Assembly: GCA_036734085.1 (NCBI GenBank)
Contig: DAIMZF010000080.1
Span: 1 to 14,602, forward strand
DNA: 14,602 nt
Direction of reading: 5' to 3'
From: J038 sp036734085
GTDB taxonomy: Bacteria; Chloroflexota; Anaerolineae; Aggregatilineales; Phototrophicaceae
This document shows positions 6,363 to 12,697 of the stretch, piece by piece (the first letter of the stretch is position 1; the number at the start of each line of letters is the position of its first letter). The translations under genes and the position numbers were made by a program. Below the pieces are notes generated by a model. That model did no database searches. It was given only the letters and a program-made list of their open reading frames with translations, and had not been told where the DNA came from.

Positions 6363-7061
6363 ATGACGGTCTCATTAGAGGGCGTCGTGCCTTGGGGACG
6401 CTCGTTTGCAGAATACACCCGTATGTTTCACCTCACCCCCGCAGACCTGCAACAACGCATTTTAGGCTGTAGCGATGGCCCCGCCAGCTTCAATGCGGAA
6501 GCCACCGCGCACGGGCTACACGTCACTTCCTGCGACCCCATCTATACCTTCACCGCCGCCCAAATCAACCAGCGTATCGAAGAAACCTACCCCGTCATGC
6601 TTGATCAAGTCAAATTGCACCAGCACACCTTCGTGTGGGATGCCATCCCATCGCCGGAGCATCTCGGCCAGATTCGCATGGACGCCATGCGCCGCTTCCT
6701 TGCGGATTTTTCGCTCGGTAATGCGGAAGGGCGCTATGTCGCCGCCGCCTTGCCCCATCTGCCCTTTGCCAACCGTCAATTCGACCTCGCCCTAAGCGGT
6801 CACTTTCTCTTTTTATATGCGGATTACTTCTCGCTGGATTTTCATATCCACGCCATTAAGGAGCTATGCCGTGTCGCGCCTTCTGTCCGCATCTTCCCGC
6901 TTTTAGGGCTGGATGGAGAAATTTCTCCTCATCTTGCCCCCACCATCACGCACCTCAACCAGCACGGCTACACCACCCACTTAACCCGCGTGGATTATGA
7001 ATTTCAGGTCGGCGGCCACACCATGCTTCAGATACACGCGCCGCTTCATAACACAAATTAA
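6363..7061 (+). CDS. SAM-dependent methyltransferase-like protein
   Basis: The 232-residue protein resembles a small family annotated as SAM-dependent methyltransferase in cyanobacteria and Chloroflexota. It opens 'SLEGVVPWGRSFAEYTRMF', followed by a motif-I-like glycine/acid loop 'ILGCSDGPASFNAE' (residues 33-46) and a motif-II-like 'VTSCDPIYTFT' with Asp58. Next comes 'LPHLPFANRQFDLALSGHFLFLY', which fits motif IV, where family members check whether a residue set in the protein is exposed on the strand. 'ELCRVAPSVRIFPLLGLDGE' and 'YEFQVGGHTMLQI' close the fold. Motif I is atypical (GCSDGP rather than DxGxGxG), so activity is not certain. The substrate is unknown. GGAG lies 10 bases before the ATG. 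It stands alone on the plus strand between two repeat-bearing gaps. Confidence 0.82.
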   Translation: MTVSLEGVVPWGRSFAEYTRMFHLTPADLQQRILGCSDGPASFNAEATAHGLHVTSCDPIYTFTAAQINQRIEETYPVMLDQVKLHQHTFVWDAIPSPEHLGQIRMDAMRRFLADFSLGNAEGRYVAAALPHLPFANRQFDLALSGHFLFLYADYFSLDFHIHAIKELCRVAPSVRIFPLLGLDGEISPHLAPTITHLNQHGYTTHLTRVDYEFQVGGHTMLQIHAPLHNTN

Positions 7062-7072
7062 ATCCGATATTC

Positions 7073-7100
7073 GTAGGGGCACGATATATCGTGCCCCTAC
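7073..7100. repeat. Palindromic intergenic element, copy 2 (perfect 28-bp palindrome)
   Basis: The arm GTAGGGGCACGATA is followed immediately by its exact reverse complement, a perfect 28-base palindrome. Half-sites CATCGTGCCCCC, ACCGCGCCCCC and ACCGTGCCC follow in tandem at about 7110-7155. It lies between the convergent methyltransferase and epimerase genes, where a transcribed hairpin could end transcription from either side. Confidence 0.9.
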
Positions 7101-7163
7101 CCCCTACCATATCATCGTGCCCCCGACAAACCGCGCCCCCGACAAACCGTGCCCTCTATCGCC

Positions 7164-8105
7164 TTAACCTTTGTACCACGCAATCGTGCGGGCTAACCCG
7201 GTGTCAAAATCCACAATCGGCGCGAAGTCCAGCAAATCCCGCGCCTTATCCGTGCCCGCCCTTGAATGCAGAATATCGCCTTTGCGCTCGGCACTCAGCG
7301 TCGGCGCAAAATCCGTGCCCAGTTGCGCGTTAATCTTATCCACCAATGCCAATAGCGTGATTCTCCCGCCCGTCGCGCAGTTCATCGTGTGTCCCGGTGC
7401 GTCCGGCGCGTCTGCCGCCAACAGATTCCCATGAATCACATTATCGATGTAGGTAAAATCCCGCGATTGTATGCCATCACCGTAGATCGTCGGCGGCGTG
7501 TTGTTCAGCATCGCCGTGATAAACTTAGGAATCACCGCCGCATATTCCGATTGCGGGTCTTGCCGTGCGCCGAACACGTTAAAATACCGCAGATTCACCG
7601 TTTCCAGCCCGTAGCACGCATAAAACGCCTGCGCGTAATACTCTCCGGCGAGCTTGGCAACCCCGTAAGGTGATTTAGGCGCGGGCACGATGTCCTCTGT
7701 TTTAAATTCCGCCTCTGCATCCCCATAAGCGGAAGAAGACGCCGCCTGCACCACCCGCCGCACGCCACCATCACGCGCCGCAATCAGCACATTCAGCGTA
7801 CCCGTCACACAATGGTGATGTGTCTCTAGCGGGTCGGCCACACTGCGCGGCACAGATGGCAAAGCCGCTTGATGAAACACCACATCCACCCCCTTGAAGA
7901 TCGGCCTCAGCGCGTCTAAATCCGTGATGCTGACCGTGTGAATGTTTAAATCCGCGCCCAGCCCGGCCAGATAGTCCAGGTTGCTCTGTTTGCCCGTCAG
8001 CAGGTTATCCACAATGCGGACGCGGTGGCCGTCCTTCAGCAGACGCTCCGCGATGTGCGAGCCGATAAACCCCGCCCCGCCCGTGACAACATAGGTCTTT
8101 GGCAT
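7164..8105 (-). CDS. NAD-dependent epimerase/dehydratase (UDP-sugar 4-epimerase-like, extended SDR)
   Basis: The 313-residue protein is an extended short-chain dehydrogenase. The NAD-binding loop is TGGAGFIGSH (residues 8-17), and the 'IVDNLLTGK' loop with Asp33 favours NAD. The 'FHQAALPSVPRS' loop and the catalytic set Ser123-125, Tyr147 and Lys151 (SPYGVAK) are intact. 'NLRYFNVFGARQDP' and 'IYGDGIQSRDFTYIDNV' are substrate-domain motifs of the GalE/WbpP group. It would interconvert UDP-hexoses or N-acetylhexosamines for cell-surface polysaccharide; the exact sugar cannot be read. Length is normal. The start ATG (8105-8103) has AAGGGGA upstream. A short-chain dehydrogenase gene lies 157 bases upstream on the same strand, but a palindromic repeat separates them. 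Confidence 0.94.
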   Translation of the reverse strand: MPKTYVVTGGAGFIGSHIAERLLKDGHRVRIVDNLLTGKQSNLDYLAGLGADLNIHTVSITDLDALRPIFKGVDVVFHQAALPSVPRSVADPLETHHHCVTGTLNVLIAARDGGVRRVVQAASSSAYGDAEAEFKTEDIVPAPKSPYGVAKLAGEYYAQAFYACYGLETVNLRYFNVFGARQDPQSEYAAVIPKFITAMLNNTPPTIYGDGIQSRDFTYIDNVIHGNLLAADAPDAPGHTMNCATGGRITLLALVDKINAQLGTDFAPTLSAERKGDILHSRAGTDKARDLLDFAPIVDFDTGLARTIAWYKG

Positions 8106-8139
8106 TGATTTCCCCTTATTTTTTATGGATTCACAACCT

Positions 8140-8164
8140 GTAGGGGCACGATATATCGTGCCCT
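8140..8164. repeat. Palindromic intergenic element, copy 3
   Basis: GTAGGGGCACGATATATCGT followed by GCCCT has a truncated right arm. Two further half-elements with the pattern ATCGTGCCC plus a TTAAATTTT-like tail follow at about 8189-8210 and 8224-8242. They form a short degenerate tandem between the two minus-strand enzyme genes. Confidence 0.88.
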
Positions 8165-8262
8165 GTTAAATTTGATTTTACGTCTTTTATCGTGCCCCTT
8201 AAATTTTATTGCCAATCTGCTTCATCGTGCCCTGTTTAATTTTTCGCCGACTACCGCGCCCA

Positions 8263-9030
8263 TTATCGTTTTTGCGCCTGCCGCCATGTATGCAGGGTTA
8301 ACACATGCGAAGACCACGCCGCATAACGGCTCATCAGATACACCAACCGCGACCGCCAGTGAGTGTAAATCAGGAATTGGCGGCGTTCTATCCCCCGCAG
8401 GATACCTCCGGCCACCATCTCCACCGTGCCGATTTTAAGAAACATACTGCGCGAGCGCGTCAGCGTGCCCCGCGCCCGGTTTTCTGCGTTGAGCATCGGC
8501 GTATCCACAAAGTTAGGCACAACCACGCCGATATGCACCCCCCGCCCGGTCTGCTCCAACCGCAGGGTTTGCGCCAGGCTATACACGGCGGCTTTTGTCG
8601 CCGCATAAGTGCCGAATTCCGGCGCACCTGCAAAAGCGGATACCGACGCCAGCAACACCAGCGAACCGCCCGTCTTTTGCAGATGCGGGAGCAGGGCATG
8701 GGCGATGTTCACCGTCCCCAGCAGATTCACATGCACCATACGTGCTAGCAGATGCGGCGCGACTTCCGTCAATGCCCCCGTATGCAACACTCCAGCACAG
8801 TGAATCACCGCATGGACGGTCGTCAGGTTCCCGGCGGCGGAGTCTATCGCGGCGTAATCCGTGCAATCTACGTCGTGCCAGGCCACACCCGGCGCGGAGG
8901 ATGTCGGCGGCTGAATATCCCAGTTCGTGACCGATGCCCCCGCCGCGCTCAGGCGGCGCACCAGTTCCGCCCCGATGCCACTACTGCCCCCCGTGATTAA
9001 AACATGCTGATTTTTAAATGTGTTATTCAT
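8263..9030 (-). CDS. Short-chain dehydrogenase/reductase (classical SDR)
   Basis: The 255-residue protein shows the classical SDR set. The cofactor loop is TGGSSGIG (residues 13-20), Asp38 ends strand 2 (TNWDIQ), and 'VIHCAGV' replaces the usual NNAG. Asn102 sits in 'HVNLLGT'. The catalytic Ser129, Tyr142 and Lys146 (YAATK) are all present, so it should be active. Substrates of such enzymes range from sugars and fatty acids to steroids and cannot be assigned here. The C-terminal 'RRQFLIYTHWRSRLVYLMSRY' resembles SDRs that contact membranes or lipids, but that is only suggestive. The ATG (9030-9028) has GAGG about 10 bases upstream. Its upstream region overlaps the plus-strand promoter of the candidate RNA at 9095-9264. 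Confidence 0.93.
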   Translation of the reverse strand: MNNTFKNQHVLITGGSSGIGAELVRRLSAAGASVTNWDIQPPTSSAPGVAWHDVDCTDYAAIDSAAGNLTTVHAVIHCAGVLHTGALTEVAPHLLARMVHVNLLGTVNIAHALLPHLQKTGGSLVLLASVSAFAGAPEFGTYAATKAAVYSLAQTLRLEQTGRGVHIGVVVPNFVDTPMLNAENRARGTLTRSRSMFLKIGTVEMVAGGILRGIERRQFLIYTHWRSRLVYLMSRYAAWSSHVLTLHTWRQAQKR

Positions 9031-9059
9031 GATAATCCGGCCTCTATTGACCCTTTAAT

Positions 9060-9088
9060 TTGCTTTCCTGCCCACATTATGATACACT
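9060..9088 (+). promoter_or_regulatory. Promoter of the candidate structured RNA
   Basis: TTGCTT (9060-9065) and TACACT (9083-9088) are 17 bases apart, and the -10 box is preceded by TGA, an extended -10 motif. Transcription would begin near 9095, three bases before the first pairing strand of the RNA fold. Confidence 0.6.
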
Positions 9089-9128
9089 TTCGCTATCGTT
9101 GGCTAGTTAAAAGGAGGTGATCACAGTT

Positions 9129-9164
9129 ATGAAGTCTGAGATTATGGGGGAGCAGTCCCTCTAA
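9129..9164 (+). CDS. Possible 11-residue peptide ORF inside the structured RNA
   Basis: ATG (9129) to TAA (9162-9164) would encode MKSEIMGEQSL. It is preceded by AAAAGGAGGTGATC (9109-9122), a very extended Shine-Dalgarno match, but GGAGG lies 11 bases before the ATG, longer than ideal. The same bases also take part in helices of the proposed RNA fold, so translation and folding would compete. It could be a leader peptide or a chance ORF. Confidence 0.3.
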   Translation: MKSEIMGEQSL

Positions 9165-9232
9165 CAGGTCACCCAACATTTAGGAGGCGCTGTTAGTCGG
9201 CTCTCCGCCAACCCATTTGTGCTTCGGCGCAA

Positions 9233-9264
9233 AAAACGAGCGTGATGACTGTCACGCTCGTTTT
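9233..9264 (+). terminator. Strong intrinsic terminator, possibly bidirectional
   Basis: AAAACGAGCGTGA (9233-9245) and TCACGCTCGTTTT (9252-9264) are perfect inverted repeats around a 6-base loop, with the T-run at the 3' side. The reverse strand has an even longer T-run (TTTTTT), so it could act in both directions. It ends the candidate RNA before the antiporter gene. Confidence 0.88.
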
Positions 9265-9311
9265 GATTCCATCAACACCACAATTTAATCATATTCACGG
9301 GGAATGCCACT

Positions 9312-9339
9312 GTAGGGGCACGATATATCGTGCCCCTAC
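9312..9339. repeat. Palindromic intergenic element, copy 4 (perfect 28-bp palindrome)
   Basis: This copy is identical to the copy at 7073-7100: GTAGGGGCACGATA and its exact reverse complement. It lies between the RNA terminator and the antiporter gene. The rest of the gap to 9502 holds a degenerate half-site (GCGAACCATC) and no ORF with a ribosome site. Confidence 0.92.
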
Positions 9340-9502
9340 CCACCCGCCGAACCATCCCGCCCCGCGAACCATCACAAACATAGCCATCAAAGGGGTTTTC
9401 CCGCGAATATCCCCGTTCTTGTTTGATTCTTACGCCGCCTGCGTTACCATCTAGCATCGCAAAGTTTTACCGACTTATCAGGCATATCATAAAGGAAACC
9501 GG

Positions 9503-11128
9503 ATGTCTACTTTAGTATTGGGCATGGGGTTAGTCGCGGTGGTCTTGCTGGCATCCGCGCTGGCCTCCGGCGTTGTGGAGCGCGTACCGCTATCTTTCCC
9601 GATTATCTTTTTAAGTCTGGGCTTATTTCTGGGCGGCACAGGATTACTGGAAGTTGAGTTGAACAACGTCATCCTGGAGCTAGTCGCGGTGGTCACCCTG
9701 TCACTCGTGCTGTTTCTGGATGCAGTCAATCTACAAGTGGAAGAACTGCGCCGGGAATGGCGCATCCCCGCTTTAACGCTGGGGCCGGGCATTCTGCTCA
9801 CCGTTGGCGGCGTGGCGCTGGCCTCTTCCTTATTGTTGAATACCACTGTCGCGCAATCCATCCTGCTCGGCGCGATTTTAGCCTCCACCGACCCCGTCGT
9901 TCTGCGCGATGTCGTGCGCGATGGCCGCATCCCGCGCTCGGTGCGCCGCACCCTCAGCGTAGAGGCCGGGATGAGCGATATTATTATTCTCCCCATCGTG
10001 ATTGTCTTCATCGCCCTCCTCAACCAGACTTTAGGCGGCTTGATGGATTGGTTGAGCTTTGGCGTGCGCGTGCTGATACTCAGCCCGTTAGCGGGCTTAT
10101 TAGTCGGCGGCATCGGCAGTCGGCTGATGGGCGAAGCTGATAAGCGTTTCGGAATCAGCACATCGTATCAGGCCATGTACGGAATCGGGCTGGTGCTGGC
10201 CGCTTATTTTGCGGGCACAGCCATCAACGGCGACGGCTTTCTCGCCGCCTACTTCGCCGGGCTGGCCGTGACGTTATTCAACACCTCCTTATGCCAGTGC
10301 TTTCTGGATTACGGCGAAGTCACGTCAGAGATGATGATGTTGCTGGCCTTTGTGCTGTTCGGCGCGGTGCTATACGGCACATTGGGCGATATGGCTCTGG
10401 CGGCGGTACTCATCCCCGCGATGGTGATTGGCTTCTTGGAGATTGTCGTCATCCGGCCTGCCGCGCTCACGGCGGCGCTATGGGGGGCCAAGATGAGCAA
10501 CGCCGCGCGGTTGTTCATCGGCTGGTTTGGCCCGCGTGGATTAGACTCCCTCCTGCTGGCGCTCCTAGTGGTACAAAGCGGCGTCCCGGATGGCGAAAGG
10601 TTGTTCGGCATTACGGGCGTTGTCGTCGTCATGTCTGTGTTTATTCACGGCGTAAGCGCCACCCCGCTAGCCGGATGGTATGCCCGGCAGATTCAGGACG
10701 CCGCCAGCACACTTAAAGAGGAGCGCGAATCGTCCTTTACCGGCTTGTTCGACGCCAACGCGGAGGACATCCCGCGCATCAGCACACAGGCCGCCTATGA
10801 TTTGATGCTTGGCGGCAAGCGTCCCATTTTATTAGATGTACGGGCGCGTAATCATTACGAGCGTGACGCGGCGCAAATTCCCGGCAGTGTTCGCACCACG
10901 CCGGATATGGTGCGCGAATGGGCGGATGCTCTGCCGGAGGCCGACCGTGCCCGGCCTGTCATCGCCTATTGTGATTGCCCGGCGGAAGAATCGGCGGGGC
11001 GTGTGGCGCGTCAGCTTCGCGCACGCGGCATGGACGCTTACGCGCTCACAGGCGGCTATCTGGCATGGGAGGCGGACTCACTCCCATTGGAGGCTAAAGG
11101 CATGGTCAACATCATCATGGCTGGCTAG
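9503..11128 (+). CDS. CPA1-type Na+(K+)/H+ antiporter fused to a C-terminal rhodanese domain
   Basis: The 541-residue protein starts at the ATG at 9503 behind AAAGGA. Residues 1-395 are a membrane exchanger of the CPA1/NhaP type. It has about twelve hydrophobic helices, the unwound-helix motif 'ILASTDPVVLRDVV' (T129-D130-P131), 'LSVEAGMSDIIILP' with Asp159, 'YFAGTAINGDGFLAAYFAGLAV', and 'GWFGPRGLDSL' (340-350). Such proteins exchange sodium or potassium for protons across the cytoplasmic membrane. After a charged linker, residues 426-528 form a rhodanese domain: 'PILLDVRARNHYERDAAQIPGSV', the active-site loop with Cys490 and Cys492 ('AYCDCPAEES'), and 'GGYLAWE'. That domain may sense sulfur species or redox state and gate transport (inference). 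The usual Asn of the Asn-Asp ion-site pair is Ser158 here. Confidence 0.93.
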   Translation: MSTLVLGMGLVAVVLLASALASGVVERVPLSFPIIFLSLGLFLGGTGLLEVELNNVILELVAVVTLSLVLFLDAVNLQVEELRREWRIPALTLGPGILLTVGGVALASSLLLNTTVAQSILLGAILASTDPVVLRDVVRDGRIPRSVRRTLSVEAGMSDIIILPIVIVFIALLNQTLGGLMDWLSFGVRVLILSPLAGLLVGGIGSRLMGEADKRFGISTSYQAMYGIGLVLAAYFAGTAINGDGFLAAYFAGLAVTLFNTSLCQCFLDYGEVTSEMMMLLAFVLFGAVLYGTLGDMALAAVLIPAMVIGFLEIVVIRPAALTAALWGAKMSNAARLFIGWFGPRGLDSLLLALLVVQSGVPDGERLFGITGVVVVMSVFIHGVSATPLAGWYARQIQDAASTLKEERESSFTGLFDANAEDIPRISTQAAYDLMLGGKRPILLDVRARNHYERDAAQIPGSVRTTPDMVREWADALPEADRARPVIAYCDCPAEESAGRVARQLRARGMDAYALTGGYLAWEADSLPLEAKGMVNIIMAG

Positions 11129-11147
11129 CATCCCAAAAATCACATCC

Positions 11148-11173
11148 GTAGGGGCACGATAGTTCGTGCCCTA
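11148..11173. repeat. Palindromic intergenic element, copy 5
   Basis: GTAGGGGCACGATAGTTCGT then GCCCTA is a copy with an asymmetric centre. It lies just past the antiporter stop, in the convergent gap with the 2TM genes. A half-site ACGAACCATCGTG follows at 11199-11211. Confidence 0.88.
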
Positions 11174-11231
11174 AACATCACAACCACACCCACACGCGCA
11201 CGAACCATCGTGACCACAAAACCACACATCC

Positions 11232-11257
11232 GTAGGGGCACGACATGTCGTGCCCTA
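11232..11257. repeat. Palindromic intergenic element, copy 6
   Basis: GTAGGGGCACGACATGTCGT then GCCCTA. The centre is ACATGT instead of ATATAT, which keeps the palindrome intact. A half-site ACAACCATCGTGCCC follows at about 11271-11285. Confidence 0.9.
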
Positions 11258-11299
11258 AACACAATCCTACAACAACCATCGTGCCCACAATCAAACACC

Positions 11300-11731
11300 C
11301 TACAACAACCCTTCGATCTCATCCTCCTCATCCAAATCGTCCACTTCCACCAGCCGCCCTTCCGCATCGCGTGTCACCAGTCGCACATCCTGTAAAGCCC
11401 CTGCCGTCTGTTGTCCCGGCCCTATCCCCCGCGATTCCAGTTCGCGTATCAATTTTCGCTGGATAATATGCTCCTGCTGTCGCTCGAAGAACCACCCCGT
11501 ACCGACGATGGTCAACCAACCACCCCATAGTGAACTCACCAGAATAGCCAGCAGATTCAACAAGTCGTCACCAGGTTGTGTCAACACCCACAGCCACAAC
11601 AGCACCATAGCCACCACATACAGGCACATCTGAACAAAGAAATACCCCTCGCGTTCATCCACACGCACCAATCGCTTATGGATGTCCTCATGCATCCATT
11701 CCACCTCGTCTATCTCATGTCTTTTTGCCAT
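11300..11731 (-). CDS. Small 2TM membrane protein B with acidic tail, unknown function
   Basis: The best start is the ATG at 11731-11729, with AGGG eight bases upstream overlapping the TGA of the preceding gene; a GTG two codons earlier is too close to that ribosome site. The resulting 143-residue protein has a charged N-terminus (EVEWMHEDIHKRLVRVDERE), two membrane segments ('FFVQMCLYVVAMVLLWLWVL' and 'LLNLLAILVSSLWGGWLTIV'), then a cytoplasmic tail. The tail ends 'VRLVTRDAEGRLVEVDDLDEEDE'. I do not recognise a named family beyond the 2TM layout. The tail and layout match its upstream neighbour, so the two are probably paralogs that work together. Translational coupling with that neighbour is likely because the Shine-Dalgarno sequence overlaps its stop codon. 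Confidence 0.82.
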   Translation of the reverse strand: MAKRHEIDEVEWMHEDIHKRLVRVDEREGYFFVQMCLYVVAMVLLWLWVLTQPGDDLLNLLAILVSSLWGGWLTIVGTGWFFERQQEHIIQRKLIRELESRGIGPGQQTAGALQDVRLVTRDAEGRLVEVDDLDEEDEIEGLL

Positions 11732-11742
11732 CTTCACAACCC

Positions 11743-12159
11743 TCAGTTAAATAAAACCTCGTCCGCGTCCACCAGTTCCCCGTCGTCATTCAGCATAACC
11801 AACCGCACCTCAGCCTCTTTTGCCGCCTGCTGAAGTTGCTCCAGTTTAAGTGCGCGTGCTTCCAACACGCGCTGATGCCCCGCCCGCATCTCCCGTTGTT
11901 CCGCTTCAAACAGCATCAGCTCTATCGCTTCAGCCCCTACCACCAAAAACCCAAGAATGCTTCCAGTGATTCCAAACAAATAAAAATAATAGCCCCCCGT
12001 CCTGACCAATAACCACGTAAAAGCCATAAACAACAGATACATGATGAGTACCGCGAAGAAGTTTCGCCGCTTGTGGATTCGGCGGGTCACCAGTACGCGC
12101 AGGTTCTGGTAAACACGCGCAACCTCGCTGGATTTACGTTCCGGTCGTTCGTCGCTCAT
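11743..12159 (-). CDS. Small 2TM-domain membrane protein A, unknown function
   Basis: The 138-residue protein starts at the ATG at 12159-12157; GAGAGGTC is adjacent and AGGAGG lies further up. It has a basic N-terminal helix ending 'LVTRRIHKRRNFFAVLIMYLLFM', close to the pattern of 2TM domains that sit in some histidine-kinase-like and small bacterial membrane proteins. A second membrane segment follows ('YYFYLFGITGSILGFLVVGAEAIELM'), then a Glu/Gln/Arg-rich coiled coil ('EAEQREMRAGHQRVLEARALKLEQLQQAAKEAE') and the tail 'VRLVMLNDDGELVDADEVLFN'. The tail recurs in the next gene. The function is unknown. The gene is first of a two-gene minus-strand operon convergent with the antiporter. Confidence 0.82.
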   Translation of the reverse strand: MSDERPERKSSEVARVYQNLRVLVTRRIHKRRNFFAVLIMYLLFMAFTWLLVRTGGYYFYLFGITGSILGFLVVGAEAIELMLFEAEQREMRAGHQRVLEARALKLEQLQQAAKEAEVRLVMLNDDGELVDADEVLFN

Positions 12160-12320
12160 GACCTCTCATCCTCCTGTTTTCACTCGTGCTTTATTCGAAT
12201 AGCTTACACCTGTTTTTCGTGTTTTGCTTCACATATTCCGCGCCGCCTTCGCCCCCACATCCCCAACAACCCCACCACCCATACGCGCACAAACCATCGT
12301 GACCACAAAACCCCGCGTCC

Positions 12321-12346
12321 GTAGGGGCACGACATGTCGTGCCCTA
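12321..12346. repeat. Palindromic intergenic element, copy 7
   Basis: GTAGGGGCACGACATGTCGT then GCCCTA, identical in the palindrome to copy 6. Confidence 0.9.
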
Positions 12347-12490
12347 ACCATTACACCTACACCCCCACATCCCTAACACCCACCCACATCTATACGCGCA
12401 CAAACCATCGTGTCCCAAACACCCCCATCCCCCCATGTACACGAAACGTCGTGCCCCAAACACACCCACATCCCAAACACCCCCGCATCC

Positions 12491-12516
12491 GTAGGGGCAC
12501 GATACATCGTGCCCTA
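12491..12516. repeat. Palindromic intergenic element, copy 8
   Basis: GTAGGGGCACGATACATCGT then GCCCTA. The centre ATACAT is one change away from both the ATATAT and the ACATGT versions. Confidence 0.9.
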
Positions 12517-12697
12517 AAAACAAAACCACACCCCTGTATGTACACAAACCATCGTGCCCCACACACCCACATCACCCACCCGCACCCCATAAAAAAAGAG
12601 AAATTCTGCTGAACGTATTGACCACCAATCCGCCCCATTCCATGCTTCAATAGAACCATCATCCGCGCATTTAAGCCGACCCATAAAGGAGGCACGC

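Larger units (their letters stand above)
9095..9264 (+). ncRNA. Candidate structured RNA or structured leader, unassigned family
   Basis: A promoter, a nested set of helices and an intrinsic terminator bound this segment. P1 pairs GTTGGC (9098-9103) with GCCAAC (9207-9212) and encloses two arms. Arm one pairs GGTGATC (9116-9122) with GGTCACC (9167-9173), GTTA (9126-9129) with TAAC (9162-9165), and GGGGGA (9146-9151) with TCCCTC (9156-9161). Arm two pairs GGAG (9183-9186) with CTCC (9203-9206), and GCTG (9189-9192) with CGGC (9198-9201). A UUCG-capped hairpin follows, TTTGTGC (9216-9222) with GCGCAAA (9227-9233), then the terminator. None of these helices conflict. It does not match the cores of riboswitches, 6S, SRP or RNase P RNA that I can recall. 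It could instead be the leader of the antiporter gene that starts at 9503. Confidence 0.6.
12200..12600. repeat. Repeat-dense, C-rich non-coding region
   Basis: This long gap between the 2TM genes and the terminase region is built from two full palindromic elements (12321-12346 and 12491-12516) and a series of half-sites. The half-sites have the form CACAAACCATCGTG or ACGAAACGTCGTGCCC, at about 12289-12302, 12399-12415, 12440-12459 and 12543-12560. Spacers are simple C/A-rich strings such as CACCCACATC. Short ORFs cross it but are low-complexity (Thr/Pro/His) and lack ribosome sites. It looks like an accumulation site for the repeat family. Confidence 0.75.

Noticed and set aside
8305..9000. 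Plus-strand ORFs opposite the short-chain dehydrogenase
   Set aside because: They are antisense shadows of a well-conserved enzyme gene, with Arg/Pro/His-rich products and no ribosome sites.
9131..9175. TPP riboswitch (CTGAGA at 9136-9141)
   Set aside because: The other conserved TPP blocks (ACCTGAT and the GCGTAGGGA-type end) are absent, and no thiamine gene follows.
9095..9264. 6S RNA
   Set aside because: 6S RNA is an unbranched rod with a large central bubble; this fold is branched and has extra hairpins after the closing stem.
11148..12560. CRISPR array
   Set aside because: The repeats are palindromic and diverged, spacers are irregular in length and low in complexity, and no cas gene is present.
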